The notes: generated by a model not told the origin, from the sequence alone. DNA of 64,000 bases from Owenia fusiformis (GCA_903813345.2 CAIIXF020000012.1:31091001-31155000); one strand, 5' to 3'; counted from the stretch's first letter, positions 10,741 to 21,450 are shown. Made by a program: numbers and translations.

Positions 10741-13700
10741 TTAGCTATTGTCTATAATGAAGTCAAGTATCAGTGAAATGGCTTTAGAATTTACATCTAT
10801 GCTTAAGTTTGGGCTTCCTGTTTTCAAAATGGATATAAAATCGTACTGGGGAAGATTATTATTGAGAGAAGGTTCTAATTCAGCAAGTTTATCCCAGAGA
10901 TCCTGTCTTACTAAGGTTAAGCGATTGCACTGGAAAAGAATATGCTTTAAGGTTTGAGAGCTGCCACAAGCACAATTAGGGCTGTCAACAGAGTTAAAAT
11001 TATGGGCATAAAATTGAGCTTTAAAAAATAAGTCAGCTCTTACTTTATTCACCACTATCTCATGCTGTCTAGAAAGATTGAGTTGACTTGTGGTCAAAAT
11101 TTTAGAGGGGTTTTGGAGGAAAAGCCGTTGGTGTTTTTTGAAATTATGAAGAGTTTTCTTGGTTTTAATAGAAGGGGGGAGCTCTAGCCATTTTGAGATT
11201 GCAGAAGGTATTGCTGAGGATGAGAATCTAGCAGAGCATCTTATGGGCATTTTGAATGGATCAATGTATCTCAAGTTTCTATTCCTAACATTACTATACT
11301 TATCAAAAATGTCTGTGATATATGAGGGACTTGTACCATTGGCAACTTTGAACATAAAATTATTTGATTGTATTCTACGTCTAGATTCAAGTGTTGGCCA
11401 GTTTAGGAGACTTAGGACCTTTTCTGTACTGCTCCCTTGGATGCAGCCAGAACAATAGAGTGCCGCTGTGTAATATAGACTATCGAGTCTTCGCAGAAGA
11501 AATTTAGAAGCTGTGCCATATAAAATGGCACCATAATCAAAGTGAGGAAGAATGAATGATTTGAAGATTGTTTCTAGGTGCTTGCTCCCAAGCTTGAATT
11601 TGAGTTTCTTTAATGGGTTTAACATTTTTCTGATTTTGACTAGTAAATCACCAATATGCTTATCATAAGATAAACATGGGTCAAAAATGAGTCCTAAATG
11701 TTTGTGCTCGGTATCTCTTTTGATTTCTATATTGTTTAGTTTTGAAGTTGACACATTATCAGTTTTTGTTCTAGGTGAGTGAAAAATCATCTCGGAACTC
11801 TTCTCCGGTTTAAAATCAAGTTTCCAAGTGTTAGACCATTCTTCTACTTTAATTAGATTGGATTTTACCACTGCTTCTATTTGTTGTGGTTGTTTTGGGT
11901 CAAAAGGATGGTGTAATGAGGTATCATCTGCATAAATGTAGCAATGGCCATCCAGATTGTCTGGAAGGTCATTAACATATATTAGAAAAAGTATTGGCCC
12001 TAGTATTGAGCCCTGTGGGACACCGCAGTTTATAAAATTAGTTTCTGAGTAATTGGAGGTCTCACCAGAAATTTGAACAGCAATTTTCCTGTTGGTAAGA
12101 TAAGATGTGATCATTTTAAGGATTTGACCTTGAAAACCATACGCCTTGAGTTTATGGAGGAGTAACGAGTGCGGAACCCGGTCAAAAGCGGCGGCTACGT
12201 CCAAAAATATTGTTTTGGAGGCTTGTCCTTGTTCAAAAGTAGTTTGAAGAAAATGCTCGATAGATAAAAGTTGATGAATGGTGCTATGACCAGGTAAAAA
12301 TCCGGACTGATACTTAAAAAGAAGATCATTATCAAGTAAGTGTTTTCTGATTCTGTCAGCAAGAACCTTTTCAAAAACTTTGGATATGGAGCTTAGCAAG
12401 GTGATAGGTCTGTAGTTATTAACATTTGATTTATCATTTTTTTTAAAGATTGGACAAACATTGCCTATTTTCCAAATATCTGGATAAGTGCATTTAGTTA
12501 GAAGTTTATTAAATAATATGGTAAGAGGTTTTGAAATGGTATGGGCTGTAAGGTTCAACATTTTGTTAGTGATATTATCTGGCCCGCATGCTTTGGAGGT
12601 ATCTAAGGAGAGAATTATTTTCATAATTTCAAATTGGTCAGTCTTAGCGGAAATGAGTAAAGAATTTGTCCTCATAGGGAATAGAGGCAAATGGTCAAAA
12701 CAGGCATCTGTATGGTTTTTAGAAGCAAAATAGTTCATGAATTTGTTTGCAATATCAAGGTTATTTGAAAGTGCGTGTCCAGTAATTTCATCATAAATGC
12801 TAGATATGCTGTTTTTCGTCAAATTTGTGCCTAAAAATGATTTGATGATTCTCCAATAATTTTTATCGGACTTATTTAGCTGGTCAATTGATGATAAGGT
12901 TTTTTTTTCGTGATCTATTTTGGCTTGTTCAACAAGTTGGGCAACTTTAGTTGCCTGTTGGTCATATATTAATTTATTAAGTTGAGAGGGAGATTTGGAA
13001 AATTTCTTGTAAAGTGTTTTCTTCTTCGATAGTTCTTTTTTAAGTGTACTGGTGATCCATGGCTGATCATTTGACCGAACAGTTATAATTTTATTTGGAA
13101 TTCTGGATTTGTATATATCCATGAGTTTATTCATAAAGTTAGAGGTAGCCAAATCTAAGTCTATATTCTCATTTAAAATATGTAACCAGTTTGTGTTCCT
13201 GATTGCGTTGTTCAGATTTTCTAAGTTGACTTCGTTGTATTTCCAAATAGTTTTTTTTATAGGTTTGGATTTGGTTACTCCAATCTTTATTTGTGCAGTG
13301 ATAGTGCTGTGGTCGGTCATGCCTATAGGGTCACATATTTCAAAGTGGTCAAATATATCAGGTGAGTTGGTCAAAATATGATCTATGCATGATTTGGAAT
13401 GGTCAGTAATTCTAGTTGGTTCGTTAATAATTTGAACATAGTCATTAAGATCTAAGGTTTCCAAGAGTTTTGTCCCTGCAAGATTGGTATCTTGGTTGTC
13501 AAACCATATGGAATGTTTAGCGTTGAGGTCACCCATCAAAATAACATGATCAAAGGATGGTCGGTACCTTTCTATTTGTTCAAGTAAGTTGTTTAATGAA
13601 GAAAAATAATTACGCGTTTCAGTGGCATTCTGGCTCGGTGATCTATAGCATGAGCCAATAAGGATTCTTTTATGGTTCACAATGATAGTCAAAAGAAGGG

Positions 13701-14397
13701 CATCAATCCCATTTAAATTAAGATCACCAGGTTTAAATGCCTTGGTCACTATACTGTTATGGATATAAAGGACCAGACCCCTGCCAAGTTCACTAGAAAA
13801 TGTATTGTAATCATTTAAGTCAAAGTCACCAGAATCCATCCTTATTTTTGAGATACCGGCCTCACAGAGGCCGACAACACTTGGGTTAATTTCATTTACC
13901 CTGAGTTTTAGGGATTCAAATCTTAGGCCGTTATTGGCTGTCAAGCTATTAATGTTTGAGAACAGAAATGTCAAATTATTTTGTCCTGGATTAGGATGAA
14001 CATCCCCTGCTATGAGGAGTAACAGCATATTCATATTTGGAATAAAAGTTACAATACACAATCCAGGTATCAAAAGGGATGTTAACAGGATTTTGGTAAT
14101 CAGAATAATAGAATAGGTACTTATCATTGATTTAACGTGGGACCTAATAAGGTAAACAGTCACAAGCAGGGGAATAATGCAAGTTGTCATGAAGCCAATA
14201 AGATAGAAGAAGAGTAAAAACACTAAAGTCATGTATGGATATACGAAGGTCCAAAAGATATATAGACTCATGTATAGAGCCAGGGGAGGCATTATCTGTT
14301 CATAGATTTGGTAAAATGGTGGGACAGGAGATGTTGCTTCTCTGTTTGAGGTGCTGCAAGATAACTTGTGTCTCAAATTAAATAGACCAATAGTCAC
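10741..14397 (-). CDS. Non-LTR retrotransposon ORF2: AP endonuclease and reverse transcriptase
   Basis: One uninterrupted reading frame of up to 1218 residues. The order is: a hydrophobic N-terminal region with three to four membrane-like segments (about residues 38-130), a 2A-like motif GDVHPNPGQ (about 130-138), an APE-type endonuclease (about 140-365; NINSL, GDLNAKHS, CIDHIL, MTDHSTI blocks), a reverse transcriptase (about 590-880; FLDVAAAFD and YADD carry the catalytic aspartates) and a C-terminal cysteine/histidine motif CACGSSQTLKHILFQC. The element copies itself by target-primed reverse transcription. The upstream 35 codons start from a non-ATG codon; the first in-frame ATG is near 14292 (MPPLALYM), still ahead of the hydrophobic region. 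The absence of stops over 3.6 kb suggests a recent insertion. The clade is not certain; CR1/Jockey-like groups are the best guess. Confidence 0.9.
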   Translation of the reverse strand: MTIGLFNLRHKLSCSTSNREATSPVPPFYQIYEQIMPPLALYMSLYIFWTFVYPYMTLVFLLFFYLIGFMTTCIIPLLVTVYLIRSHVKSMISTYSIILITKILLTSLLIPGLCIVTFIPNMNMLLLLIAGDVHPNPGQNNLTFLFSNINSLTANNGLRFESLKLRVNEINPSVVGLCEAGISKIRMDSGDFDLNDYNTFSSELGRGLVLYIHNSIVTKAFKPGDLNLNGIDALLLTIIVNHKRILIGSCYRSPSQNATETRNYFSSLNNLLEQIERYRPSFDHVILMGDLNAKHSIWFDNQDTNLAGTKLLETLDLNDYVQIINEPTRITDHSKSCIDHILTNSPDIFDHFEICDPIGMTDHSTITAQIKIGVTKSKPIKKTIWKYNEVNLENLNNAIRNTNWLHILNENIDLDLATSNFMNKLMDIYKSRIPNKIITVRSNDQPWITSTLKKELSKKKTLYKKFSKSPSQLNKLIYDQQATKVAQLVEQAKIDHEKKTLSSIDQLNKSDKNYWRIIKSFLGTNLTKNSISSIYDEITGHALSNNLDIANKFMNYFASKNHTDACFDHLPLFPMRTNSLLISAKTDQFEIMKIILSLDTSKACGPDNITNKMLNLTAHTISKPLTILFNKLLTKCTYPDIWKIGNVCPIFKKNDKSNVNNYRPITLLSSISKVFEKVLADRIRKHLLDNDLLFKYQSGFLPGHSTIHQLLSIEHFLQTTFEQGQASKTIFLDVAAAFDRVPHSLLLHKLKAYGFQGQILKMITSYLTNRKIAVQISGETSNYSETNFINCGVPQGSILGPILFLIYVNDLPDNLDGHCYIYADDTSLHHPFDPKQPQQIEAVVKSNLIKVEEWSNTWKLDFKPEKSSEMIFHSPRTKTDNVSTSKLNNIEIKRDTEHKHLGLIFDPCLSYDKHIGDLLVKIRKMLNPLKKLKFKLGSKHLETIFKSFILPHFDYGAILYGTASKFLLRRLDSLYYTAALYCSGCIQGSSTEKVLSLLNWPTLESRRRIQSNNFMFKVANGTSPSYITDIFDKYSNVRNRNLRYIDPFKMPIRCSARFSSSAIPSAISKWLELPPSIKTKKTLHNFKKHQRLFLQNPSKILTTSQLNLSRQHEIVVNKVRADLFFKAQFYAHNFNSVDSPNCACGSSQTLKHILFQCNRLTLVRQDLWDKLAELEPSLNNNLPQYDFISILKTGSPNLSIDVNSKAISLILDFIIDNS

Positions 14398-15872
14398 CCT
14401 CCACTGTTGGACGGGATCTATCCTACCCCCTGTCTTATCACCCCAGCCCCAGTCCCAAGCCCCGACCTGCCTGCCACTGCCCCAGTACAGTGATGGTGTC
14501 CCATGGAATTTTCCATGTACACGAAGTGTGGAGAGGGATATGAGAAGACATATGTTAAGTCAATATAAATAAGAGAGTATATAAATATATAAATAAAAGA
14601 CAATCACTACTGTGTCAGATCAAACATACATAATTCCAAGCAATTAATCTGCTTTGACAAGTATATAGTGAAAATAATTATTTACAGACTGTTCACTGTT
14701 TACTGTTCACACATCCAATGATGCAAAACCAGGTCTGAAAATGTACTTTTATTTTATATCAATAAACTCCTTACCTAAACTGGTCAATTTTCCCTCAGTA
14801 GTAAATTATTAAAAGTTAAAAAAATTATTAAAATTAAAGTCAACCCTTTCTCACAAATGATATACATTTATACAGTTATCATGGTTGCATTTTATACAAG
14901 AGAAAGGGGCCACTAATACATCAAATCTCTAAACTCAATAGACTCTAAGTCATTCATGATCAAGTGTATCTATGGAGACGAAACAGAGTATATGTTTGAG
15001 GTATATTTAGCAATATTGTCCCATCTGGTTTACAAGGATAAGAATGCAGTAAGTTTAATGAGATACTATACTTTCAGTCATGTTATTTCATAGACTGTAT
15101 TTGAGGGATCAAGTTTTGTTACCCTGAGATCAATAGCCACTTACAATTCCCTCTACCTAAGAGCGATGATTTGTGGTGTTAACCTGGCGGCGAAGGATAC
15201 AGAGCCTCGCCGACATGTCTTACCATTTAGTAATAGCTCACAAGAGCAGCATCTCTGTTATAGACTCAAAAACTTTCTAAAATTTAAAAGTACAGTTACT
15301 AAATAAAGAGTGATAATCAGGTCGATGCCTCTATGGAAGGGTTGTAAGTGCTAGTGGTCTGTAATTGTGTGCAAATCATTAGCCAAACACATACTGTACA
15401 AATGAGTCGCTCCGAAACAACACATATAACATATACGAGTCGACAAGGAACAATAATCTTATTACTAACTATATACACGTACCTTGAATTCAAAACAGTC
15501 CTTTCAAACCAGACATTCAGTGATACGAACAAGCATTGCAGTTTGCAAGCGGGTTATGTTTCTGTACAGTCTGTATGACCGCGCGCATGCGCATTCGATG
15601 TAAACAATAAGTACAGTTAGGTTATCAAGATGTACACTTGTGTACATTCAATATTGCACCAAGATGGTACTTTTCAAACACAGTTTTTGATAAGTTTTAA
15701 TTATCTATAAGTATGATATTCAATTTAGGTGTACTAACAGAGGTTCATACTCTATTTTTGTGTAAAAAAGTCATGTTTTAGAATGGATTCAGTAGCACTA
15801 TTTTGTATTTGAATCCGTTGGAAAATGTTCAGAGTAATACTTGCCCTCGGACAATCATTCGTGACAATAGTT
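14398..15872. other. Interval between LINE ORF2 and ORF1
   Basis: About 1.48 kb separates the two LINE frames. 14420-14490 is a C-rich patch that echoes, in opposite sense, the G-rich patch in the 3' UTR (10650-10710). The remainder is AT-rich with no open frame above chance. Spacing this long is unusual between ORF1 and ORF2 of one element. Either a further insertion sits here or the two frames come from different elements. Confidence 0.4.
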
Positions 15873-16913
15873 TTAGTCAGTGTTAGTTGCACTTGCTACA
15901 GCGCTGGTTACCTCAGTAGTTGTGATAGTTGTTGCCGGGGGTCTGTTGTACGACCAAGGACGTCGGTTTTGCCCACCAGGATTGGCCAGGGTCTGTTGGA
16001 TCAGGGAGTCAATGTCATCAGTGACTCCAAAACTTAAAATGTCGCCCCGTTTGAGCTTCGCCAAGATTTTCCCATTTGATGACCAGGCACTTTCAACCAG
16101 TCCATGTTGTTTTACGTCATAGAGCAATTTACGATTCCCTGGGCTTAGGTCCTCGTACACAATAATGTTAGTTCCCTTCAGAGCCTTGCGTTTTCTGATG
16201 ACTTCATCCTTATAGTCTCTAAATTTGAATTTCATAATGATAGGTCGTGGCCTGGTTGCATGCTCAGCTGAGAATCTACCAATTCTGTGAGCCACTTCTA
16301 CATTGTCAGGCGAAAACAGCCCGGGGAGATTGTTGATAATGTCATCATTTGTCGAAACAGTATGGATACAGTTTTCAGTTCTTATATCGTTTGGGCTAAG
16401 TTCAGGGATTCCAAGTATTCTTATTGTATTTTTGCGGCTATACTGGGCATTGTGATTAACATCGATAGTTATTTGATCAATACGTTTTTCAAGACTACTC
16501 ACAGTTACTTTCAGAGTGGCGTTCTCTTCCTCCAGTTTGGTCACCCTAGTCTGTGTAGACTGGAGGGCCCGAGTCACTGCTTTATTTACAGTTTTGCTTA
16601 TCCTTTTAGACATTTCGTCCTCATGTTGTAGGAGAGTTTTTTGAAATAGTTTGACGATCCATTTTTTGGTGGGTTGGCCACTTGAGTCTATTTCATTAGA
16701 ATCAGCAAAAGTGTCATATTCACTCTCACTTAGAAAATCTTCAGAATCAGAGCCTTCAGGTATACTAAACTTACTGCTACTGCTTCCGGCTAAACGTCTC
16801 TTTGAAGCTCTCGGTTTTGCCATGTCATCGTCGTTTTTTGAATGGCGGCCATTTTCCTTTTCCTCGACGAGGAATGAACCAATTTTGGTCTGTTTAGAGT
16901 TGCTACTTGCCAT
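15873..16913 (-). CDS. Non-LTR retrotransposon ORF1-like RNA-binding protein
   Basis: A 346-residue frame with a true ATG in good context. It has a serine/acidic N-terminus, a coiled coil (about residues 85-150, TRVTKLEEENATLKVTVSSL region), then a domain with RKNTIRILGIPE, VEVAHRIGR, RPIIMKFKFRDYKDEVIRKR and KALKGTNIIVYEDLSP. These are the conserved blocks of the L1-ORF1/transposase_22-type fold (coiled coil, RRM-like, C-terminal domain). Such proteins trimerise and bind LINE RNA. It has the same orientation as ORF2 and lies upstream of it in transcription order, so it is probably ORF1 of the same or a related element. The reading frame is intact. Confidence 0.8.
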   Translation of the reverse strand: MASSNSKQTKIGSFLVEEKENGRHSKNDDDMAKPRASKRRLAGSSSSKFSIPEGSDSEDFLSESEYDTFADSNEIDSSGQPTKKWIVKLFQKTLLQHEDEMSKRISKTVNKAVTRALQSTQTRVTKLEEENATLKVTVSSLEKRIDQITIDVNHNAQYSRKNTIRILGIPELSPNDIRTENCIHTVSTNDDIINNLPGLFSPDNVEVAHRIGRFSAEHATRPRPIIMKFKFRDYKDEVIRKRKALKGTNIIVYEDLSPGNRKLLYDVKQHGLVESAWSSNGKILAKLKRGDILSFGVTDDIDSLIQQTLANPGGQNRRPWSYNRPPATTITTTEVTSAVASATNTD

Positions 16914-17179
16914 TTTGACACAATATTCGATTAAGATAGTTTCACCAAATGTTCATACAGCTTGGAGTATACTTGTTTATGACTTATTAGCACTAAGATA
17001 AGACAAAATTCACATATCCCTCAGCACAGATTTTTTATGTCGTTACATTTGTAGACGCCATCTATCAAAAACTCGGGACATAACACATTAAAATGCATCC
17101 ATATGCCTTTATTTATGGATCTGTCATCTGTCTTGTCATAAAATAAAGCCGGAATTGTAGAAATAATTTGAGCTATTTT
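16914..17179. other. Possible LINE 5' UTR
   Basis: This is the sequence upstream of ORF1 on the minus strand. No boundary or promoter motif can be fixed. Confidence 0.3.
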
Positions 17180-17300
17180 GAGATTTAATAATCTTTAAAA
17201 TTGAACCCTTCAATGACTGTATCATGTTCCACGTAGGTGGCTAGGTGGGCATGAGGTAGGAGTTTTTTTTATACAAAGCCAGTTGTTCAAATACATATTA
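17180..17300. repeat. Dispersed repeat, inverted partner of 8886-9000
   Basis: Its reverse complement shares the GGCTTTGTATA, CCTACCTC, CATGATACAGTC and GGGTTCAATTTTAAAGAT blocks with the copy at 8.9 kb. Confidence 0.65.
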
Positions 17301-17616
17301 ATATTATGAATTCATTTGGATTCTAATTCAACAAAAAAATCACTGAGCGGTTTGGACACTAGGAATAATTCTTTCAGTCTTTCAGACTTTGTGTACCAGG
17401 AGATCAAACGGTCAATTTAATATGATGATTGTTAGTGTTAATTAATGTCACCGACAGATAGTGGGTGATGTCATCAAATACATATTAATTGTGTAGAACC
17501 GAGCTTTTAAATGTATCACTCGGTTCATTATTTCACAGCATAAGGCCTACTTTGTCCCGGTCGTCTGACTGGTATTATAGTCCCACAGGGATTATTGTCC
17601 ATCTCTTTCACCAGAT

Positions 17617-19182
17617 GGGCCTTATGCACCATTCAAAAGTTTGCGTGAGACCCCCCCCCCACGCGGGCATGGGTGGGGAATTTGACAAAAAATTTTGGCG
17701 CTGTCTAATTCCTTACCCCGGGGCCAAATAAATGTGTCAATTTCCCTACCCTCGGAGCAATAAATCTGGTCAAGTATTCGCGACCCCCGAGTCCTTCCAC
17801 AATTTGAAATATATTTTTAAACATCAGATTTCCTTGTTTTAGACTGATGCTCGTAAATATGTTGAGGGAAACTGCCTGAAAGTTTTGACAAAAATGAGCC
17901 GAGAGGGACATGGTTTTACCCTTGGTTTGTATCTGTTCAACAAAAGAGGAGAACATACCTGTATGAACGATCATTTTTGTGGAATAGGCGAGCGGATTGT
18001 CGCGTTTGATGGGTACAAGTCGGGAACAAATCCACAATCGTAGCAATTTTCGAAAGGTCTCTTGTAATTTATGCAATGACGTATTCTAAGGTAATGGCTT
18101 TTTACTTTAATAGGTTACCTCCCTCCGTTTTATTCATCATATCAAATAAAATAAAAATTTGTTCAAACGTAAAATTTTTCAAAAATTAATTTTAAATTAA
18201 ATTAATCATCTATATTAAATCAATTAAATTATGACGAGTTTATAAATATAAGTAGAACGCGGAAGTGCATTTTTCCGAAGGGAGGGCGAAAACAAGCTTG
18301 ACTAACCGATAATTAAGACACTGCACTGCTCAGTGTTCAAGAATTCCTTTCTCTCCAGCGGTTATTCACGGCGATTCCACCCCTGAAACATAGTCAGCAC
18401 CATCTATCTAATATCTAACATAACATAATGAAGTCCGGTAACATAGAAAAAAAGAAAATTCTAAATTATTTTTTTCTCGTGCCAGGGGCTTTGATCAGTG
18501 ATATTTTATGTTTATTCAATGTTCATATTTTTGTAACTTGTCGGAAAATTTTTCTTTTAACATTTCTCGGCGATCTATAAATAGATATGAGGTCATGTCC
18601 ATATGTGGAGTTTTGACCTAAAAAAGTAAGAAGTTTGTGCTTCAAGTTAAATATCTGCGATTTGAACTGAGTGATTCTGACCATATTATAAGTATCAAAA
18701 TAATGCTAAGAGCAAAGCAGAGTATTGAGACTCAACTGAAACTAAGAAATAAGGTGAAATGTACACAAACTCAGTGATTATGACTTCACAAAAACGGGAG
18801 TCCAAACCGGAAGTCAAAAGAGTAACCGTACTTTCAGTTTTATAACTGAATAATGAAGATTGATGGTGCTCACTGTGCCCTGAAACTATACCCAACGTGT
18901 AGACGAGTTATTTTTTTCCGCCTGTTCCCGATATGAGCGATCTTTAGTTCACTGAATTTACCGATCATTTGCAAATTCCAAGACTCATAAAGGGTATACT
19001 GGACGAAACTGATTCAGTCAAAAGTCCCCATTCCCGGGCACATGTAAATCAAATTCCCCACCCCCGGGACGACAATCTTCGTCAAATTCCTACCCCTGGG
19101 GGCAATATTGTGTATCAAATTCCTTACCCTCCCCGCGTGGGGCCGGGGGGGGGGTCTCACGCAAACTTTTGAATGGTGCATT
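17617..19182. mobile_element. Element with C/G-rich terminal inverted repeats
   Basis: The left end reads GCACCATTCAAAAGTTTGCG followed by TGAGACCCCCCCCCC. The right end is the reverse complement, with a run of G then TCTCACGCAAACTTTTGAATGGTGC. Just inside both ends are short, variant repeats of the form CAAATTCCCCACCCCCGGG (17680-17790 and 19030-19140). The 1.2-kb middle has no convincing protein; a 123-residue minus-strand frame (17705-18076) has no recognisable motif. The superfamily is not assignable and no clear target duplication was found. Confidence 0.6.
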
Positions 19183-19835
19183 ACTGGCATTACCTATTAC
19201 TGAGTTAAAAAGCAGACTGACGATGTTTCTTTTTTGTCTGCATTTTCACCGTGATTTAAAATGTTTAAATCATGACTTTGTAAAGTTTTTGTTGCTATTT
19301 GATTCTCAGATTTTAGTTTTCTCTCTCAAATCTGCATCCATTCATTTTTAGTAGAAGACAACCAGTCCAATGACCACGTGGATCCAACTTTGGAGGGTGA
19401 CTGGTCGGTGGTCGGTCATCTTCGTAAACCGTATGCTAGCATGCAATGAGTGGAATAGATTTAATATTTCAAAAGATGTCATTTTTGATTTATGTATAAT
19501 TTTAACTTTGCATGCCATGTTTCATAAATAAAATGGCAGCACATGTTTTAAACACACGCTGATAAAAACACAAACAGTCAGGTAATCATTTTTAAAATGC
19601 AAAAAGAGAGGAGAGGAATCAGGAAGATTAAAAATATATTAAAAAATCACATTGGTTCAAAATAAAAATGTTGGATTCCCGGATATACAATTCTGGACTA
19701 TTATTGATCCCGGATATACAATTCTTGACTATTGAAAAACAGCCAGCTGATTGTTTCCTAGTATTATTTGGAACTTGTATATTGACTCAGTAGGAAAATT
19801 GTGTATAAAGCATTTTGAAAAACTAGGATATTGAT
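19183..19835. other. 5' flank of the fucosyltransferase-like gene
   Basis: No coding signal. A short direct repeat of CCCGGATATACAATTCTGGACTATT type occurs at 19677 and 19710. The flank may hold the promoter, but no element is identifiable. Confidence 0.3.
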
Positions 19836-21068
19836 ATGAGGTTGTCTCAATTAATAAGTTGCATAAAATACACACCATATATCCTTTTATCTATTGCGAC
19901 AGTTTCAATTTTGCAAACATTCTACATTGTGTTCCACACTCAGTCATTAAAGGCCAGCCAAATAAAACGTCAGTTTTTGATGGAGCACCACACTGATAAA
20001 CTTTATACAATCAGCAAAAATTTCCAAGATGAAATTTATCGGATTATGAATCCTAAAAATTGTGAAGAGGCTTTATTCTTTATGTGCCATTGGAAATCGG
20101 ATAATAAATGGGGCTTTGGAAGTATAACGCAACATATACTGTTCTGTCTGTCTATGGCGGTGAAATTAAAGCGTGTTCTTGTGCTCCAAGTTGACACTAT
20201 GGCTCCAGATGATTGGTTCAATTATTTCCAACCCCCTAGTGGAAAATGCAGCTTGGATTCCATCAGTTTTGATGCATATAGAACATGGCCAAAGGGTGAA
20301 AAGGGAAATACACCTGAAATATTTAATATATCAGGTTCAGAGTTTCATAAGAGTAAATTAATAAAGTTGACGCTTCCTCGCTGGAATTTTACAAATTTTG
20401 ATAAGTTTGTACCATATGGTTTACAAGCATTGGCCCAAGAGGATATTGGAAAGCTAAGACATACACATAGATGTCCTGAAATCTGGAGCCTCGGTCAATA
20501 TGCTAAATATTTGTTTAGGCTTCAACCTGATTTTGAAAAATCTCTGTCAGTATTAAAAACCAGATTGGGATATAACACCAACACAATTGGAATACATATT
20601 AGACGTGGGGACAAAATCAAAAAAGTTCCTTATACAAGTATAGAAAAATATATATCAACAGCGGAGGAATATTTCACCAACAAAAATAGTTCCGGTGGAA
20701 GGAGATCAGTGTACATCGCCTCTGATGAAGGGAAAATATTCAAAGAATTATCTGAAAAATATCCAGATTTTACTTTTGTATACAATAACAATGAAACTAA
20801 ATATAAAAGGAAAAGAACAGATATGTTCAATGAAATAATAACTGATGTAATTCTCCTTGCTCAAGCGGACTACTTTATCGGAACATATAGTTCTAACATT
20901 GGGCGACTCGTTCACCAACTGCGCCAAGGGAGATACATAGATGGCACATGTGCGTCACACTCATTGGATATGGAATATTTTTATGTTGCTTGCTGTGGAA
21001 TTAAAATGTTGAATATGCCGTCTAATTGTCAAATCCAAGATGCAAGTAAACTTCAGAGAGTTATATAA
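19836..21068 (+). CDS. FUT8-like (GT23-type) fucosyltransferase, intronless
   Basis: A 410-residue protein with a true ATG. A short cytoplasmic tail precedes a membrane anchor (about residues 12-33, YTPYILLSIATVSILQTFYI), then a luminal catalytic domain: type II Golgi topology. The signature IGIHIRRGDK (about 252-261) is the GDP-fucose-binding motif I of alpha-1,6/alpha-1,2 fucosyltransferases. YIASDEGKIFKELSEKYPDF and DVILLAQADYFIGTYSSNIG then match the order seen in FUT8 (YIATDD..., LSQADFLVCTFSS). It would transfer fucose from GDP-fucose to glycan. It ends soon after this block, without the C-terminal SH3 domain of vertebrate FUT8, so acceptor and linkage may differ. No introns. It lies about 1.35 kb downstream of the 3' end of PPIL2, on the opposite strand. 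FUT8 homology is firm at motif level; exact specificity is inference. Confidence 0.85.
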   Translation: MRLSQLISCIKYTPYILLSIATVSILQTFYIVFHTQSLKASQIKRQFLMEHHTDKLYTISKNFQDEIYRIMNPKNCEEALFFMCHWKSDNKWGFGSITQHILFCLSMAVKLKRVLVLQVDTMAPDDWFNYFQPPSGKCSLDSISFDAYRTWPKGEKGNTPEIFNISGSEFHKSKLIKLTLPRWNFTNFDKFVPYGLQALAQEDIGKLRHTHRCPEIWSLGQYAKYLFRLQPDFEKSLSVLKTRLGYNTNTIGIHIRRGDKIKKVPYTSIEKYISTAEEYFTNKNSSGGRRSVYIASDEGKIFKELSEKYPDFTFVYNNNETKYKRKRTDMFNEIITDVILLAQADYFIGTYSSNIGRLVHQLRQGRYIDGTCASHSLDMEYFYVACCGIKMLNMPSNCQIQDASKLQRVI

Positions 21069-21300
21069 GGGGGAGGTGGGATTAAAACAGTAACGTGATC
21101 TCCTTAATGCGTTATTAACACACCAAAGCCCTATACCTGATTTTACAGGTATAATGTCATTTTTACTGTCATGATGTCATTCTTACTGTTATGATGTCAT
21201 TCTTATAGTTTCAGGGCAGAAATAGAATGAACTAACTAACTGCTAATTTTCAAATCTTAATTCCAATTTTGTCCAGAAACATTGATCTTAAGTATGACAT
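21069..21300. other. 3' flank of the fucosyltransferase-like gene
   Basis: A short tandem of ATGATGTCATTCTTACTGTT-type units is present at 21151-21215. No canonical AATAAA lies directly after the stop. Confidence 0.35.
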
Positions 21301-21315
21301 CAAAAATCCAGCCAT

Positions 21316-21450
21316 TATCACTGGTGGATCCAGGGGGGGCCCAATTTTTGCTTTTAGGGGTCCAAAACTTTTCTACACACAAGCGCAGATATTTTTTTCC
21401 CCGACTTGAAATGTGGGCCCCCTTGTTAGCTTCTGGATCCGCCAGTGATT
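21316..21450. mobile_element. Small MITE with CACTGG(T/C)GGATCCAG ends
   Basis: The left end CACTGGTGGATCCAG and right end CTGGATCCGCCAGTG are inverted, with GGGGCCC inside. Both sides are flanked by ATTAT. The ends resemble hAT-type non-autonomous elements, but an 8-bp target duplication is not clear. Confidence 0.55.

Noticed and set aside
17705-18076. 123-residue minus-strand frame inside the C-rich-ended element
   Set aside because: No recognisable motif, no homologue I know, and it crosses the repeat words near the element end.
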